From Bacillota bacterium (lineage in GTDB: Bacteria; Bacillota; Clostridia; Christensenellales; SZUA-584): a stretch of DNA of 64,000 nt. A program made the translations under genes and the position numbers. The notes under the pieces were generated by a model. The model was not told the DNA's origin, made no database searches, and saw only the letters and a program-made list of their open reading frames with translations. This document shows positions 34,785-43,137 of the stretch, one piece after another. The DNA is taken from NCBI GenBank assembly GCA_023408075.1, contig JAEYKW010000005.1, positions 47,343 to 111,342 of the forward strand, read 5' to 3'. Every line of letters starts with the position of its first letter. The stretch's first letter is position 1.

Positions 34785-35773
34785 TAGTTGCGTCCCCCTT
34801 CCCAATACACATCTGCCAATGCACTTTTCACGTCCGGGAACGGCGCATTCTGTGCGTACTCAACTTCAGCGTCAATCATCCGGGTAATCTCAGATTCCAT
34901 GGCTGCAAGCTCATCTTCTTTTATCATCTTTTCTTCGAGTATCTTTTTGCGAAATGTTTTGACCGGGTCTTTTTCCGTCCATGCCTGACGCTCTTCCTTG
35001 GGCTGATAGCCGCAGGCATCGTTTCTCGAATGACCCACATGTCTGTACGTTTTAACCTCTATGATCGTAGCGCCTTCTCCGCTACGCGCTCTTTGAATGG
35101 CGCGGGCGGCGGCTTCGTTGACTGCAACCACATCGTTGCCGTCCACCACTTCGGACGGAAGCGCGTAAGCGCCAGCCCTCCCGGCTGCCACATCCTCTAT
35201 GGGGCATGTCAGCTTGATGGATGTATTTGCGGAATACAGGTTATTCTCGCAAACGTAGATGACCGGCAGCTTCCATAAGGAAGCCACATTCATGCTCTCA
35301 TGAAAGGCTCCTTCGTTACTGGCTCCGTCTCCGAAGAAACAGACGGTTACGTTGTCTTTATTTTGCATTTTGCACGAAAGTGCGATACCCGCTGCGATGG
35401 GGAGGTTTCCGCCGACGATCGCATTGGCTGGCAAAATGCCTTTGCTCATATCTGCCATGTGCATGGCCCCGCCCTTTCCGGCGCAGCAGCCCTCCTGTTT
35501 GCCGAACATTTCGCACATCATGGACCTGATTGTCATGCCTTTTGCGATGTCGTGTCCGGCCGGCCGGTGTGTTGACAGCATATAGTCATCTTGTCTTAAA
35601 TCATAGAGCATGCCTACCGCAGCGGCTTCCTGCCCCGTGCTTTGATGGATGCTCCCCGGCATAATTCCTTCCAGGAAGAGATAATAAATCCGTTCTTCAT
35701 ACATCCGGATGGTGTACATCAACTTGTACATACCAAGGGCTCTTTCTCTCTCAGGTTGTGTCTTCAATGTCAT
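34784..35773 (-). CDS. 2-oxoacid (acetoin/pyruvate type) dehydrogenase E1 alpha subunit
   Basis: 329 residues; thiamine-diphosphate enzyme that decarboxylates a 2-oxoacid, or cleaves acetoin, and passes the acyl group to E2. Thiamine motif GDGASNEGAFHES followed by ENNLYSANT; GGAMHMAD and RHVGHSRND are family blocks. The acetoin (AcoA) and pyruvate (PdhA) branches are hard to separate by eye; the short form and operon position lean to AcoA-like. It is the first gene of the 19-gene operon, after a ~160-base leader. The ATG at 35773 follows a GGGGGA sequence. Confidence 0.9.
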   Translation of the reverse strand: MTLKTQPERERALGMYKLMYTIRMYEERIYYLFLEGIMPGSIHQSTGQEAAAVGMLYDLRQDDYMLSTHRPAGHDIAKGMTIRSMMCEMFGKQEGCCAGKGGAMHMADMSKGILPANAIVGGNLPIAAGIALSCKMQNKDNVTVCFFGDGASNEGAFHESMNVASLWKLPVIYVCENNLYSANTSIKLTCPIEDVAAGRAGAYALPSEVVDGNDVVAVNEAAARAIQRARSGEGATIIEVKTYRHVGHSRNDACGYQPKEERQAWTEKDPVKTFRKKILEEKMIKEDELAAMESEITRMIDAEVEYAQNAPFPDVKSALADVYWEGGRN

Positions 35774-35941
35774 TCCCCCGATTAATTTTTTAATAATATC
35801 AAAGCATCCGGATGCTTTTGCTGCACGTTATTCTTTGCACATTTTGTTCGTTTTTGTTATATCTAAGTATTTTTAAACTTATTTTCTAATGTTTGAGCTA
35901 GTTTTTGGTGTTTTTCAAGCCGTTCTCTCAATTTCGTGTTT

Positions 35942-35970
35942 ATTTTAATATGACAATTTGATTAAGTCAA
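35942..35970 (-). promoter_or_regulatory. Promoter of the 19-gene operon
   Basis: On the - strand: TTGACT (35970-35965), 17-base spacer, TAAAAT (35947-35942). Predicted start near 35935, giving a leader of about 160 bases before the E1 alpha gene. Confidence 0.6.
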
Positions 35971-36322
35971 TAGGTTTTTCACATTTTTAATTAATTTCGT
36001 TCATTTTTTTAATTTCTTATATCAATTTGTTTGAATTATGTTTATTTTATGGCCTATTTTGTTTATCTTTTGATCATCTTAACATTTTTATATCATATTT
36101 TTTATAAGTTTTTGTATTCAAACGCTCATCCGTATGTGTTGCAACGCGCCTTATGAATCGGCTCTATTTTCGTTTCAATCCGTCATTTTTCACAAAAGCC
36201 GAGGCTTTTATGAGCATAGAAGGCCTTTCGACGCGGATTGTTTCCTCATGCTGGCTTATTATTTCCATTTTCTGCGTTCATATTTATTTTTTTCTTTTTT
36301 CTGATCACACCGGCTCATGTTC

Positions 36323-36351
36323 TTGACAGTGTTCGTTTTTGATGTTATTTT
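36323..36351 (+). promoter_or_regulatory. Promoter of the DeoR-family gene
   Basis: TTGACA (36323-36328), 17-base spacer, TATTTT (36346-36351); leader of about 120 bases. Confidence 0.65.
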
Positions 36352-36480
36352 ATAGATAAATGGAGCTTTTTTATAAAATCCTGTTCAAATTGAGGGACAA
36401 AAATCTGTATCTGGCTTTCAGATTAATAAATAGAAACTTGTAATCTTGCTCTTATTAATATAGAACAAACGGAGAACAAA

Positions 36481-37281
36481 ATGCCCCCGAAGAAGCGTCA
36501 TGAACAAATACTTGAAATGCTGCGCAGTGAATCTTATTCGGTATCGGAATTGGCGGATAAGCTGAGCTGTTCGCCTATGACCATTCGAAGAGATCTTGAT
36601 CTGCTGGAGACCCAGAATCTTGTAAAACGTGTGCACGGAAGCGCCGAGCTTGTTCCCGGAAACACATCCCAAATTATGAATGTGGATCCCGCAAGCCTTA
36701 TTAACACAGCAGAGAAGGAAGCTGTCGGTGTCGGTGCCCAGTTTTTTATTAAACCGAACAGCATTATAGCGATTGATTCAGGCAGCAGCGCGCATGCTGT
36801 TGTCAGGAGTATAAAGCAAACCATACCGCTCACGGTGATTACGCCGAATGTGAGGAATTCTCTGTATTTATGCGGTTTGCCCAACGTCGAAACCATTCAG
36901 GTCGGCGGCATCGTCAATCATCGCAATACCTCAACGCTTGATTATCTCGCCATAGACTTTATACGCAAATTTAATGTGGATGTCTCATTTATTACGACCA
37001 GCGCGATTCTGGCAGACGGTGCGTTTGAAAAAACGATCACTCTTATAGACTCCAAAAAAGCGTTGGCCAGCGTTGCAAAAAAAGTGGTGCTGCTGGCCGA
37101 TCACTCAAAATTCGGTGTCTCCGCGCTTTGTCTGTGCCTGCCGCTTCATAAAATTGATGCGATTATTACGGACGACGGCACCCCCGCGCATGCCATCGAC
37201 AGCCTCATCGCAAAAGGAAAAGAAGTTGTGATCGTGGATACCAAAACGCAACAGATCGCTAAGCACTACAATCCATGGTGA
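36481..37281 (+). CDS. DeoR-family transcriptional regulator
   Basis: 266 residues. N-terminal DeoR helix-turn-helix (about 1-57; SVSELADKLSCSPMTIRRDLDLLE) and a C-terminal sugar-phosphate-sensing domain (about 75-250) with IDSGSSAHAV as the phosphate loop and LLADHSKFG near the end. The family usually represses sugar operons until a phosphorylated intermediate binds. Its position, divergent from the 19-gene operon, makes that operon the likely target. The ATG follows CGGAGAAC. A terminator follows at 37347. Confidence 0.9.
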   Translation: MPPKKRHEQILEMLRSESYSVSELADKLSCSPMTIRRDLDLLETQNLVKRVHGSAELVPGNTSQIMNVDPASLINTAEKEAVGVGAQFFIKPNSIIAIDSGSSAHAVVRSIKQTIPLTVITPNVRNSLYLCGLPNVETIQVGGIVNHRNTSTLDYLAIDFIRKFNVDVSFITTSAILADGAFEKTITLIDSKKALASVAKKVVLLADHSKFGVSALCLCLPLHKIDAIITDDGTPAHAIDSLIAKGKEVVIVDTKTQQIAKHYNPW

Positions 37282-37346
37282 TGCATGGCAGCCCTATAAA
37301 CTTAAAATTATATTGAAACAGAAAGTTCAACTGCATTTTATAAGCA

Positions 37347-37378
37347 GGGCAGCCCACAACTGGCGGCTGCCCTTTTTT
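37347..37378 (+). terminator. Rho-independent terminator of the DeoR-family gene
   Basis: GGGCAGCC (37347-37354) pairs with GGCTGCCC (37365-37372) and is followed by six Ts. Confidence 0.85.
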
Positions 37379-37390
37379 AATGACTGCGGC

Positions 37391-37426
37391 GAACAAAAAA
37401 CCGCTGTATGAAGCGGCTTTTTTGTT
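37391..37426. terminator. Long inverted repeat, bidirectional terminator
   Basis: GAACAAAAAACCGCT pairs with AGCGGCTTTTTTGTTC with one bulged base. A and T runs on the two sides allow termination in both directions; the leftward second sugar cluster probably ends here. Confidence 0.65.
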
Positions 37427-37434
37427 CGGGCTAA

Positions 37435-37464
37435 GATTTGAACCTGCGACCTCTTGGTCCCGAA
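37435..37464 (-). repeat. tRNA-Pro(CGG) internal fragment, possible att site
   Basis: Read on the - strand, these 30 bases match the anticodon loop through the T loop of the intact tRNA-Pro at 46926-47002 (its bases 46941-46970) in 28 of 30 positions, in the same orientation. The flanks do not fold as a tRNA, so it is not a functional gene. Fragments of this kind mark the far end of elements integrated into tRNA genes. Confidence 0.65.
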
Positions 37465-37695
37465 TTCATATTGCTATTTATAATCTGGACGCAACTATTG
37501 CTATGGAGAAAGCTTTTTTCGGCCTTGGTATCTGTTCATCTCTTAAGACCGGCGTTATAGGGACGGTAAAAATGAGACAAAGCTAAGCCCCCCACACCCA
37601 TTACATTCTGCGAGGGACTTAGTCTTGATGTTTTTTAGTTCTCGTCGCTCTTTTCGAAAGCCCAAGAACTTGTTTTTGCGGCTATAAGCTCAAAG

Positions 37696-38745
37696 CTACT
37701 GCAAGGGCTTATTATTCACAAAGTCCCAATACTCATCCACGTTATCGGCGTTGACAAAAGCACCGGTCACATAGGTATAACGCTCAAGGGTCTTGCCCGC
37801 AACATGATCCAGCAATGCCTGTACGGCAAGGTCTTTGATCATGAGCGGAGTTCTGGTGATGAATGTGACATAGTACGGGTCACCCGCCTTAATTCTGGAG
37901 AAATCCTCCTGGCCCCAGCCGCTCACGTTGAACACACGGACGTCCTTGTTGTTTTGAGCTTCCAGTGTGCTGATTGCGCCAAAAGCCGTATTCATTTCGC
38001 TGGCAGCGATGATGTCGTATTCACCCGCATAGTTCGCTGTGACATTTGCGGCGCCTTCACGGGTGCCCTTCGAATCGAGTTCAACGATTTTGATATCCAG
38101 ATCGGAACCTTCGAGCGCTTCTTTAACGCCGTCTGTTCTGTTGCGGATACGTTCAATCTCCATCCAGGACTCAAGAAGAACCGTCGCCTTGCCGCCAAGA
38201 TTGTTCTTGACATAGTCGATGATATACTGGCCCATTGTATTACCGTCTGCAAGGTCGTTACAGGTTACGCCGGTGATCATGCCTTTGTCGGTATTGATTC
38301 CGCCGTCAAAGGAGATGATGCCGATCCCTGCGTCCGCAGCCTTCTCAATAGCGGGCACGCAAACGTCCGCCGTGGGGGGATTTGCAAAGAGATAGTCAAT
38401 ACCATCCTCAATGAACGCTTCAATCTGTTTCGTCTGCACTTCGCCGTCCGAATTGGAATTCTGTAAAACAACCTCCGCACCCAACGCTTCCAAATCTTCA
38501 ACAAGTCCATAATTCATGGCGATACAATAGTCATCTTCAAGATAACTCGTGGAAACGCCGATTTTCAGCCCAGCCAGGGGCTTGTTGGGGTCTGCAGCCG
38601 CTTCGGATTCAGTGCTTTCCGGTGCCACAGATTCGGACTGTTCTTCCGACGGCTGCGTATCCGGGCTGGCTGCCGGCTGACTGCATCCCATCAAACCAAG
38701 GGTCACAAGCACCAGCGCCAACAAAACTGAAACGATTTTCTTCAT
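37696..38745 (-). CDS. Sugar ABC transporter substrate-binding lipoprotein (cluster 2)
   Basis: 349 residues. Lipoprotein signal peptide with Cys21 (LGLMGC), acidic Ser/Glu-rich linker, then a periplasmic-binding-protein type 1 fold (about 55-345; KIGVSTSYLEDDYCIAMNYG and YLFANPPTADVCVPAIEKA). It binds a sugar or polyol outside the cell for the transporter encoded upstream. The start ATG has GGAGGAAG before it. It is the last gene of the cluster, 59 bases after the ATPase gene. Confidence 0.9.
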   Translation of the reverse strand: MKKIVSVLLALVLVTLGLMGCSQPAASPDTQPSEEQSESVAPESTESEAAADPNKPLAGLKIGVSTSYLEDDYCIAMNYGLVEDLEALGAEVVLQNSNSDGEVQTKQIEAFIEDGIDYLFANPPTADVCVPAIEKAADAGIGIISFDGGINTDKGMITGVTCNDLADGNTMGQYIIDYVKNNLGGKATVLLESWMEIERIRNRTDGVKEALEGSDLDIKIVELDSKGTREGAANVTANYAGEYDIIAASEMNTAFGAISTLEAQNNKDVRVFNVSGWGQEDFSRIKAGDPYYVTFITRTPLMIKDLAVQALLDHVAGKTLERYTYVTGAFVNADNVDEYWDFVNNKPLQ

Positions 38746-38773
38746 TACTCTTCCTCCATTTGCTTTTTTTATT

Positions 38774-38798
38774 TTGACAACGAACTCTCGTTAGTCAA
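38774..38798. repeat. Inverted repeat between the cluster 2 ATPase and binding-protein genes
   Basis: TTGACAACGA pairs with TCGTTAGTCAA, one base bulged, 4-base loop. No T run on the - strand, so it is more likely an RNA stability element or protein site than a terminator. Confidence 0.4.
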
Positions 38799-38804
38799 TG
38801 CGGT

Positions 38805-40292
38805 TTAAACACACAACGCAAGTATCTTCTCCTGCGTCGCTTCGCCATACTGGAATTCTCCGGCCAGCCTTCCCTTGGCCATCACCATGATCCGGTCGCA
38901 TATCCCGATAAGCTCGGCCATTTCGGAGGAGATCACGATGATCGTCTTCCCCTGCTCAACCAGTTCCTTAATGATGGCGTATATTTCCCGTTTGGCACCG
39001 ACATCCACGCCGCGTGTGGGCTCGTCAAGTATTAAAATCTCGCTGTCCTGAAGCAGCCATTTTGATATCACAACCTTCTGCTGATTTCCCCCGGACAGGT
39101 TGCGCACTTCGCTGTTGATAGACGGCGTGCTGATGCTCAGCATATCCACGTATTTTCTCGCATATTCCTCTTCCATCTTGTTGCGAATGAACAGCTTCCT
39201 TACAATCTTTCGCATAGCAACCATTGTGATATTTTGTCTCACCGGCATTCCGAGTATAAGCCCCTGCTGCTTTCTGTCCTCCGGTACAAGCCCCACACCT
39301 TTAGCGATCGCCGTGCGAAAATTCCAAGATACGGGTGCGCCTTTATAGAAAATGGTCTCCGAGCTAATCCTGTCGATTCCCAGCAGCGCCCGCGCGAGCT
39401 CTGTTCTGCCGGCGCCAACCAGCCCCGAAATGCCCAGCACCTCGCCCTTCCTGACCTTCATGCTCACGTTCTTCACCGCGCTTCCGCAGGTGATGTCCTT
39501 TGCTTCGAGAATGATCTCCTCCGAAACGGGAAATTGATGTTTGATATATTCATTGCCCAGCCGTCTTCCGACCATCATACCGATAAGGCTCTCTCTGGTC
39601 ACTTCCGATATGGGCAGCGTTTTGATATGCTGCCCGTCGCGCAGAACCGTCACATTGTCCGCCAAACCGAATATCTCATCCATCCTGTGGGAAATGTAGA
39701 TGACCGTATAATTCTTTGCCCTGAGGCTGCGTACTGTTTCAAAAAGCACATTGAGCTCCCGGTCCGTTAACGTGGCTGACGGCTCGTCCATGATAATGAC
39801 TTTTGCGTCCTTGGATATCGCTTTGCATATTTCAACAATCTGCTTCTTGGCCACCGACAGTGTACCGGTAACAGCTTCGACATCCAGATCGATACCCAGA
39901 TTGTCCACCATCTCCTTCGCGCGTTTCCGCATGGCATCCCAATCCACCAGATGAAACCGGGGTGTCAGTATCAGATTCCCAAGAAAGATATTCTCCATGA
40001 CCGACAGCGTTTCCGATAGCTTGAGTTCCTGATGAATCACACTGATTCCGGCATTTTGCGCATCAACCGGCGCTTTGCAGCGCAATGGCTTGCCGTCAAA
40101 CAGTATGTGCCCTTCGTCAGGCTGGTATATGCCGGACAGGATGTTGATCAATGTTGATTTCCCCGCACCGTTCTCTCCCACCAGCGCATGTACGGTTCCC
40201 TCCTGAATATCAAAGGATATCGAATCAAGCGCTTTGACACCAGGAAAGGTTTTGCTGATCCCTTCAATTCTTAAAACGCTTTTACTATCCAT
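38805..40292 (-). CDS. Sugar ABC transporter ATPase, two domains (cluster 2)
   Basis: 495 residues, RbsA/MglA-like. First domain: Walker A GENGAGKST, Walker B VIIMDEPSATLTD. Second domain: GLVGAGRTELARA, LSGGNQQK, LILDEPTRGVDVG. The ATG at 40292 starts the protein where homologues begin (MDSKSVLRIEGISKTFPG). A longer open frame to 40496 comes from overlap with the permease gene and shows no homology. It powers the transporter whose permease gene, just upstream, is frameshifted. Confidence 0.9.
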   Translation of the reverse strand: MDSKSVLRIEGISKTFPGVKALDSISFDIQEGTVHALVGENGAGKSTLINILSGIYQPDEGHILFDGKPLRCKAPVDAQNAGISVIHQELKLSETLSVMENIFLGNLILTPRFHLVDWDAMRKRAKEMVDNLGIDLDVEAVTGTLSVAKKQIVEICKAISKDAKVIIMDEPSATLTDRELNVLFETVRSLRAKNYTVIYISHRMDEIFGLADNVTVLRDGQHIKTLPISEVTRESLIGMMVGRRLGNEYIKHQFPVSEEIILEAKDITCGSAVKNVSMKVRKGEVLGISGLVGAGRTELARALLGIDRISSETIFYKGAPVSWNFRTAIAKGVGLVPEDRKQQGLILGMPVRQNITMVAMRKIVRKLFIRNKMEEEYARKYVDMLSISTPSINSEVRNLSGGNQQKVVISKWLLQDSEILILDEPTRGVDVGAKREIYAIIKELVEQGKTIIVISSEMAELIGICDRIMVMAKGRLAGEFQYGEATQEKILALCV

Positions 40293-40297
40293 CCGCC

Positions 40298-41265
40298 TTA
40301 TCCTTTCTTTCTGTTGCGCAGCACATCGAGCCCCATCGCCATAATCAGGACAATCCCCTTGAATACATCCTGAACGAAAGAATGTACATTCAGCAGCGTC
40401 ATTCCGTTGAAGAGTATAACGGAGAACATAACGCCCAGGAGGACACCCATCAGCTTGCCTTTGCCGCCGGAAAAAGCCACGCCGCCGATGACGCATCCGA
40501 TCATCGCTTCGAATTCATAGCCCGATCCATTACCGATACCCGCAGAATTCAGACGCGAGATGAGTATGCAGGCGCTGATCCCGGCAAACAGCCCCGCAAG
40601 CGTAAAGGCCATGATATAGGACTTCTTGGTGTTGATGCCGGAGAAATAAGCGGCCTCTTCGCCCCCGCCGATTGCATACAGGTTTCGCCCCGCTCGTGTC
40701 TTGGAAAAAAACAATGTCATCAATATATAAAGGCCGATCATAATGATCACGCTGACGGGTATGACATCAAAGAGATAACCCCGTCCTAAAATACCGATTT
40801 CGTCCGGCAACGGTGCAATCGTTCTGGTGCCGGTGATAAGCTTTGCACATCCCATGCATATGTTCTGCATGGCCAGCGTCACGATAAATGCTGGAATCCT
40901 CCACTGTGTAAAAATAAGCCCGTTAATAAAGCCGACCGCAACGCCGTGAGCAGACCGATAAGCAGCGAAAGCCAGGGGTTGATACCCGCATTTTTCATCA
41001 TGAATGCGGAAACCATGCCGCTTAAACATACGTTTTGGCCCATAGACAGATCGAGCTGTCCGCAGATAAGCAATCCTGCCTGGCCAATCGCCACAATCGA
41101 AATCGTGGTGGACTGCAATAAAATATTCATCAGATTGGTCGGCCGTAAGAATTCGGGCCTGATAACCGCAAATACCAGCGATAAAAGCAGTACTGCGAAC
41201 AGGACCATATAGTCTTTTGTAAAAACGGTAAACCGGCTTCTGGCGTTTGATATATCCAATCTCAT
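40298..41265 (-). pseudogene. Sugar ABC transporter permease (RbsC-like), apparent frameshift
   Basis: Two overlapping frames together make one RbsC-like permease. The first (41265 down to about 40945) has the N-terminal segments up to NPWLSLLIGLLT, including LLICGQLDLSMGQNVCLSG. The second (from about 40945 to 40298) continues with GVAVGFINGL, IPAFIVTLAMQ and YAIGGGEEAAYFSGINT to the normal end. One base is missing near 40944-40948; adding a C (CTCACGGC to CTCACCGGC) restores a ~322-residue protein. It is either a recent inactivating mutation, which would disable cluster 2 uptake, or a sequencing error. The rest of the coding sequence is intact. Confidence 0.85.
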
Positions 41266-41296
41266 CGTCGCATGCTGTTCCTTTCAAAAATTTAAG

Positions 41297-42076
41297 TCAA
41301 TACATGATCTGCCCGCCGGACACATTGATCGCCTGTCCGGTGATGTAAGAAGAATCTTCGCTCGACAGAAATATGGCCAGCTTGGCTATATCCTCGATGG
41401 TTCCGATCCTGCCAAGAGGAATTTTGCTTTCGAAATACGGCATGACCTGATCCGGCTGCATCGATCTCTTTTTCGCATAATCCTTTATCTGGCTGTCCCA
41501 CATGGGGGTATAAACAACACCGGGGCATATGGAATTAACGCGTATCGAGCTTTTTGCCAGCTCAATCGCCAGAGACTGCGTCAATCCGATGACGCCCGCC
41601 TTGCTGGCGCAATAGGCCTGATAACTGCTCGTTCCTGCTTTCCCCGATTGTGAAGATAAGTTGATAATAATGCCTGAATTCTGGGCAACCATGCGTGTTG
41701 CCGCGCTCTGCGAGCACAGGAACATGCCTTTCAGATTCACATCCAGCGTCATATCCCACGTCTTTTCATCGCATTCAAAAAACGGTACGATCTTCGATAT
41801 CCCCGCGCAGTTGACCAATATATCGATTCTTCCAAACGCAGCGTCAATTTCATCAAAAGCCCGTTCCACGGAAGCCTTTCCCGTGACATCGGTGACGATC
41901 GCAAGACAGCGGTTTTTGTGAAACGCTTCAGCCTCGGCCGCCGAACGGCAGACACCTTCGCTGTTAATATCCAGAAAGGCCACATTCGCGCCTTCCTGTG
42001 CAAACGCCTTCCCGATCCCTGCACCAATTCCACTGCCGCCGCCTGTGATAACGGCTACCATACCTTCAAATTTCAT
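41297..42076 (-). CDS. Short-chain dehydrogenase/reductase (cluster 2)
   Basis: 259-residue classical SDR: nucleotide loop GGGSGIGAG near residue 12, NCAGIS, catalytic Ser in INLSSQSG and Tyr/Lys in YQAYCASK, C-terminal SSYITGQAINVSGG. Asp after the second strand (FLDINS) favours NAD(H). Such enzymes in sugar clusters oxidise or reduce a polyol or ketose. Its ATG overlaps the TGA of the zinc dehydrogenase gene (ATGA), so the two are coupled and may act in one interconversion. Confidence 0.9.
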   Translation of the reverse strand: MKFEGMVAVITGGGSGIGAGIGKAFAQEGANVAFLDINSEGVCRSAAEAEAFHKNRCLAIVTDVTGKASVERAFDEIDAAFGRIDILVNCAGISKIVPFFECDEKTWDMTLDVNLKGMFLCSQSAATRMVAQNSGIIINLSSQSGKAGTSSYQAYCASKAGVIGLTQSLAIELAKSSIRVNSICPGVVYTPMWDSQIKDYAKKRSMQPDQVMPYFESKIPLGRIGTIEDIAKLAIFLSSEDSSYITGQAINVSGGQIMY

Positions 42077-43125
42077 TTTGCTACCTCCTCCGGATAAACC
42101 AGCACTTTCAGCGATTCCCGCGCCTTCATCAACTCAAATCCATCGATGATATTTGTAAGCTTTACAGCATGAGTAATGATGGCATCACAATCTATTTTTC
42201 CTGAATGGATCAGCGATACGGCTTTTTCCACATGCTCCTGTCTGGAGTCAGATGACCCCACAACACGCAGCTCGTTATAGTGAATATCTCTGCTATCGAT
42301 AGAAAGCTGGGAATATTGCGCGGGCAGACTTGCGAAATAACAGACTGTGCCACTCTTTTTTACGTATTTTAAGGCGTCCTCCATCGCGGCGGCAGCCGGC
42401 GCACATACCATAACGATATCCGCTCCTGTTCCATCCGTGTCTTCGCGCAGGCGCTGCGCCACATCAACGGAAGATGAATCAATCAGCTCTACGCCTTTCA
42501 GCCGCTGCATCAGCGCAAGCCGCTGCTGGGATATTTCGATCACGTAGACCTTTTTGGCCCCCTCAGCCTTTGCCAATTCCGCATGGATGGCTCCGAGCGG
42601 TCCGCCGCCTATGATGGCCACCACATCGTTTTCCTTGACGCTTGATATTTCATGCGCGTTCACCGCACAGCTCAAAGGCTCGCATAACGCGTAATTTCTA
42701 TATTCATCGGACGGCGGCACCTTTATAACATTGCCGTTTTCAATGGCTTTTGGCGGAATTTCAATATAATCTGCAAATGCGCCATCGTAGTAACTGCTGA
42801 TTGGCGTCGTATCGATACAAAGATTCCCCAGCCCCGCTTTGCAATAGTTGCATACGCCGCAGGATATCGTTGTCGCCAGCGTGACGTATTCGCCCGGCGA
42901 AAATCCGCTCACATCTTCTCCGACATGGACAATGCTGCCCACCATTTCATGACCGATTATCTTAGGCGGGATTATTTTAGGACTCCCCATCATATAAGTC
43001 TTGAGATCCGTTCCGCAAATTGCACAACAAAGAACTTTAACAATCATGTTGTTCGGTTTGTTTGTCGGGCGGGCGACTTCTTCGACCCTGATGTCGTTCT
43101 TTCCGTAATATACTGCTGCTTTCAT
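42073..43125 (-). CDS. Zinc-dependent alcohol/sorbitol-type dehydrogenase (cluster 2)
   Basis: 350-residue medium-chain dehydrogenase. Catalytic zinc set in CAICGTD and GHEMVGS with CEPLSC; structural zinc loop CGVCNYCKAGLGNLC; NAD-binding IGGGPLGAIHA. It belongs to the sorbitol/threonine dehydrogenase group and would oxidise a sugar alcohol. It differs clearly from the EltD-like enzyme of the long operon (no HGAAMFWG block). Located between the kinase gene (12 bases) and the SDR gene (4-base overlap). Confidence 0.9.
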   Translation of the reverse strand: MKAAVYYGKNDIRVEEVARPTNKPNNMIVKVLCCAICGTDLKTYMMGSPKIIPPKIIGHEMVGSIVHVGEDVSGFSPGEYVTLATTISCGVCNYCKAGLGNLCIDTTPISSYYDGAFADYIEIPPKAIENGNVIKVPPSDEYRNYALCEPLSCAVNAHEISSVKENDVVAIIGGGPLGAIHAELAKAEGAKKVYVIEISQQRLALMQRLKGVELIDSSSVDVAQRLREDTDGTGADIVMVCAPAAAAMEDALKYVKKSGTVCYFASLPAQYSQLSIDSRDIHYNELRVVGSSDSRQEHVEKAVSLIHSGKIDCDAIITHAVKLTNIIDGFELMKARESLKVLVYPEEVAK

Positions 43126-43137
43126 CGTTGTAACCTT

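Larger units (their letters stand above)
35774..36480. other. Long AT-rich divergent control region
   Basis: 707 bases between the 19-gene operon and the divergent DeoR-family gene. 35790-36110 is very T-rich. One sigma-A-type promoter is seen for each direction (35942-35970 leftward; 36323-36351 rightward). No open frame is supported. Confidence 0.6.
37282..37695. other. Intergenic region with terminators and a tRNA-Pro fragment
   Basis: 414 bases between the rightward DeoR gene and the leftward second sugar cluster. It holds a terminator (37347-37378), a long inverted repeat (37391-37426) and a 30-base tRNA-Pro fragment (37435-37464). The rest shows nothing recognisable. Confidence 0.6.

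Noticed and set aside
34784..35773. Naming the complex firmly as acetoin dehydrogenase
   Set aside because: AcoA/PdhA-type E1 subunits cannot be separated by eye, and no acetoin regulator (AcoR) or lipoate gene is present.
40293..40496. N-terminal extension of the cluster 2 ATPase
   Set aside because: It overlaps the permease gene, has no ATPase homology, and the ATG at 40292 fits the family start.
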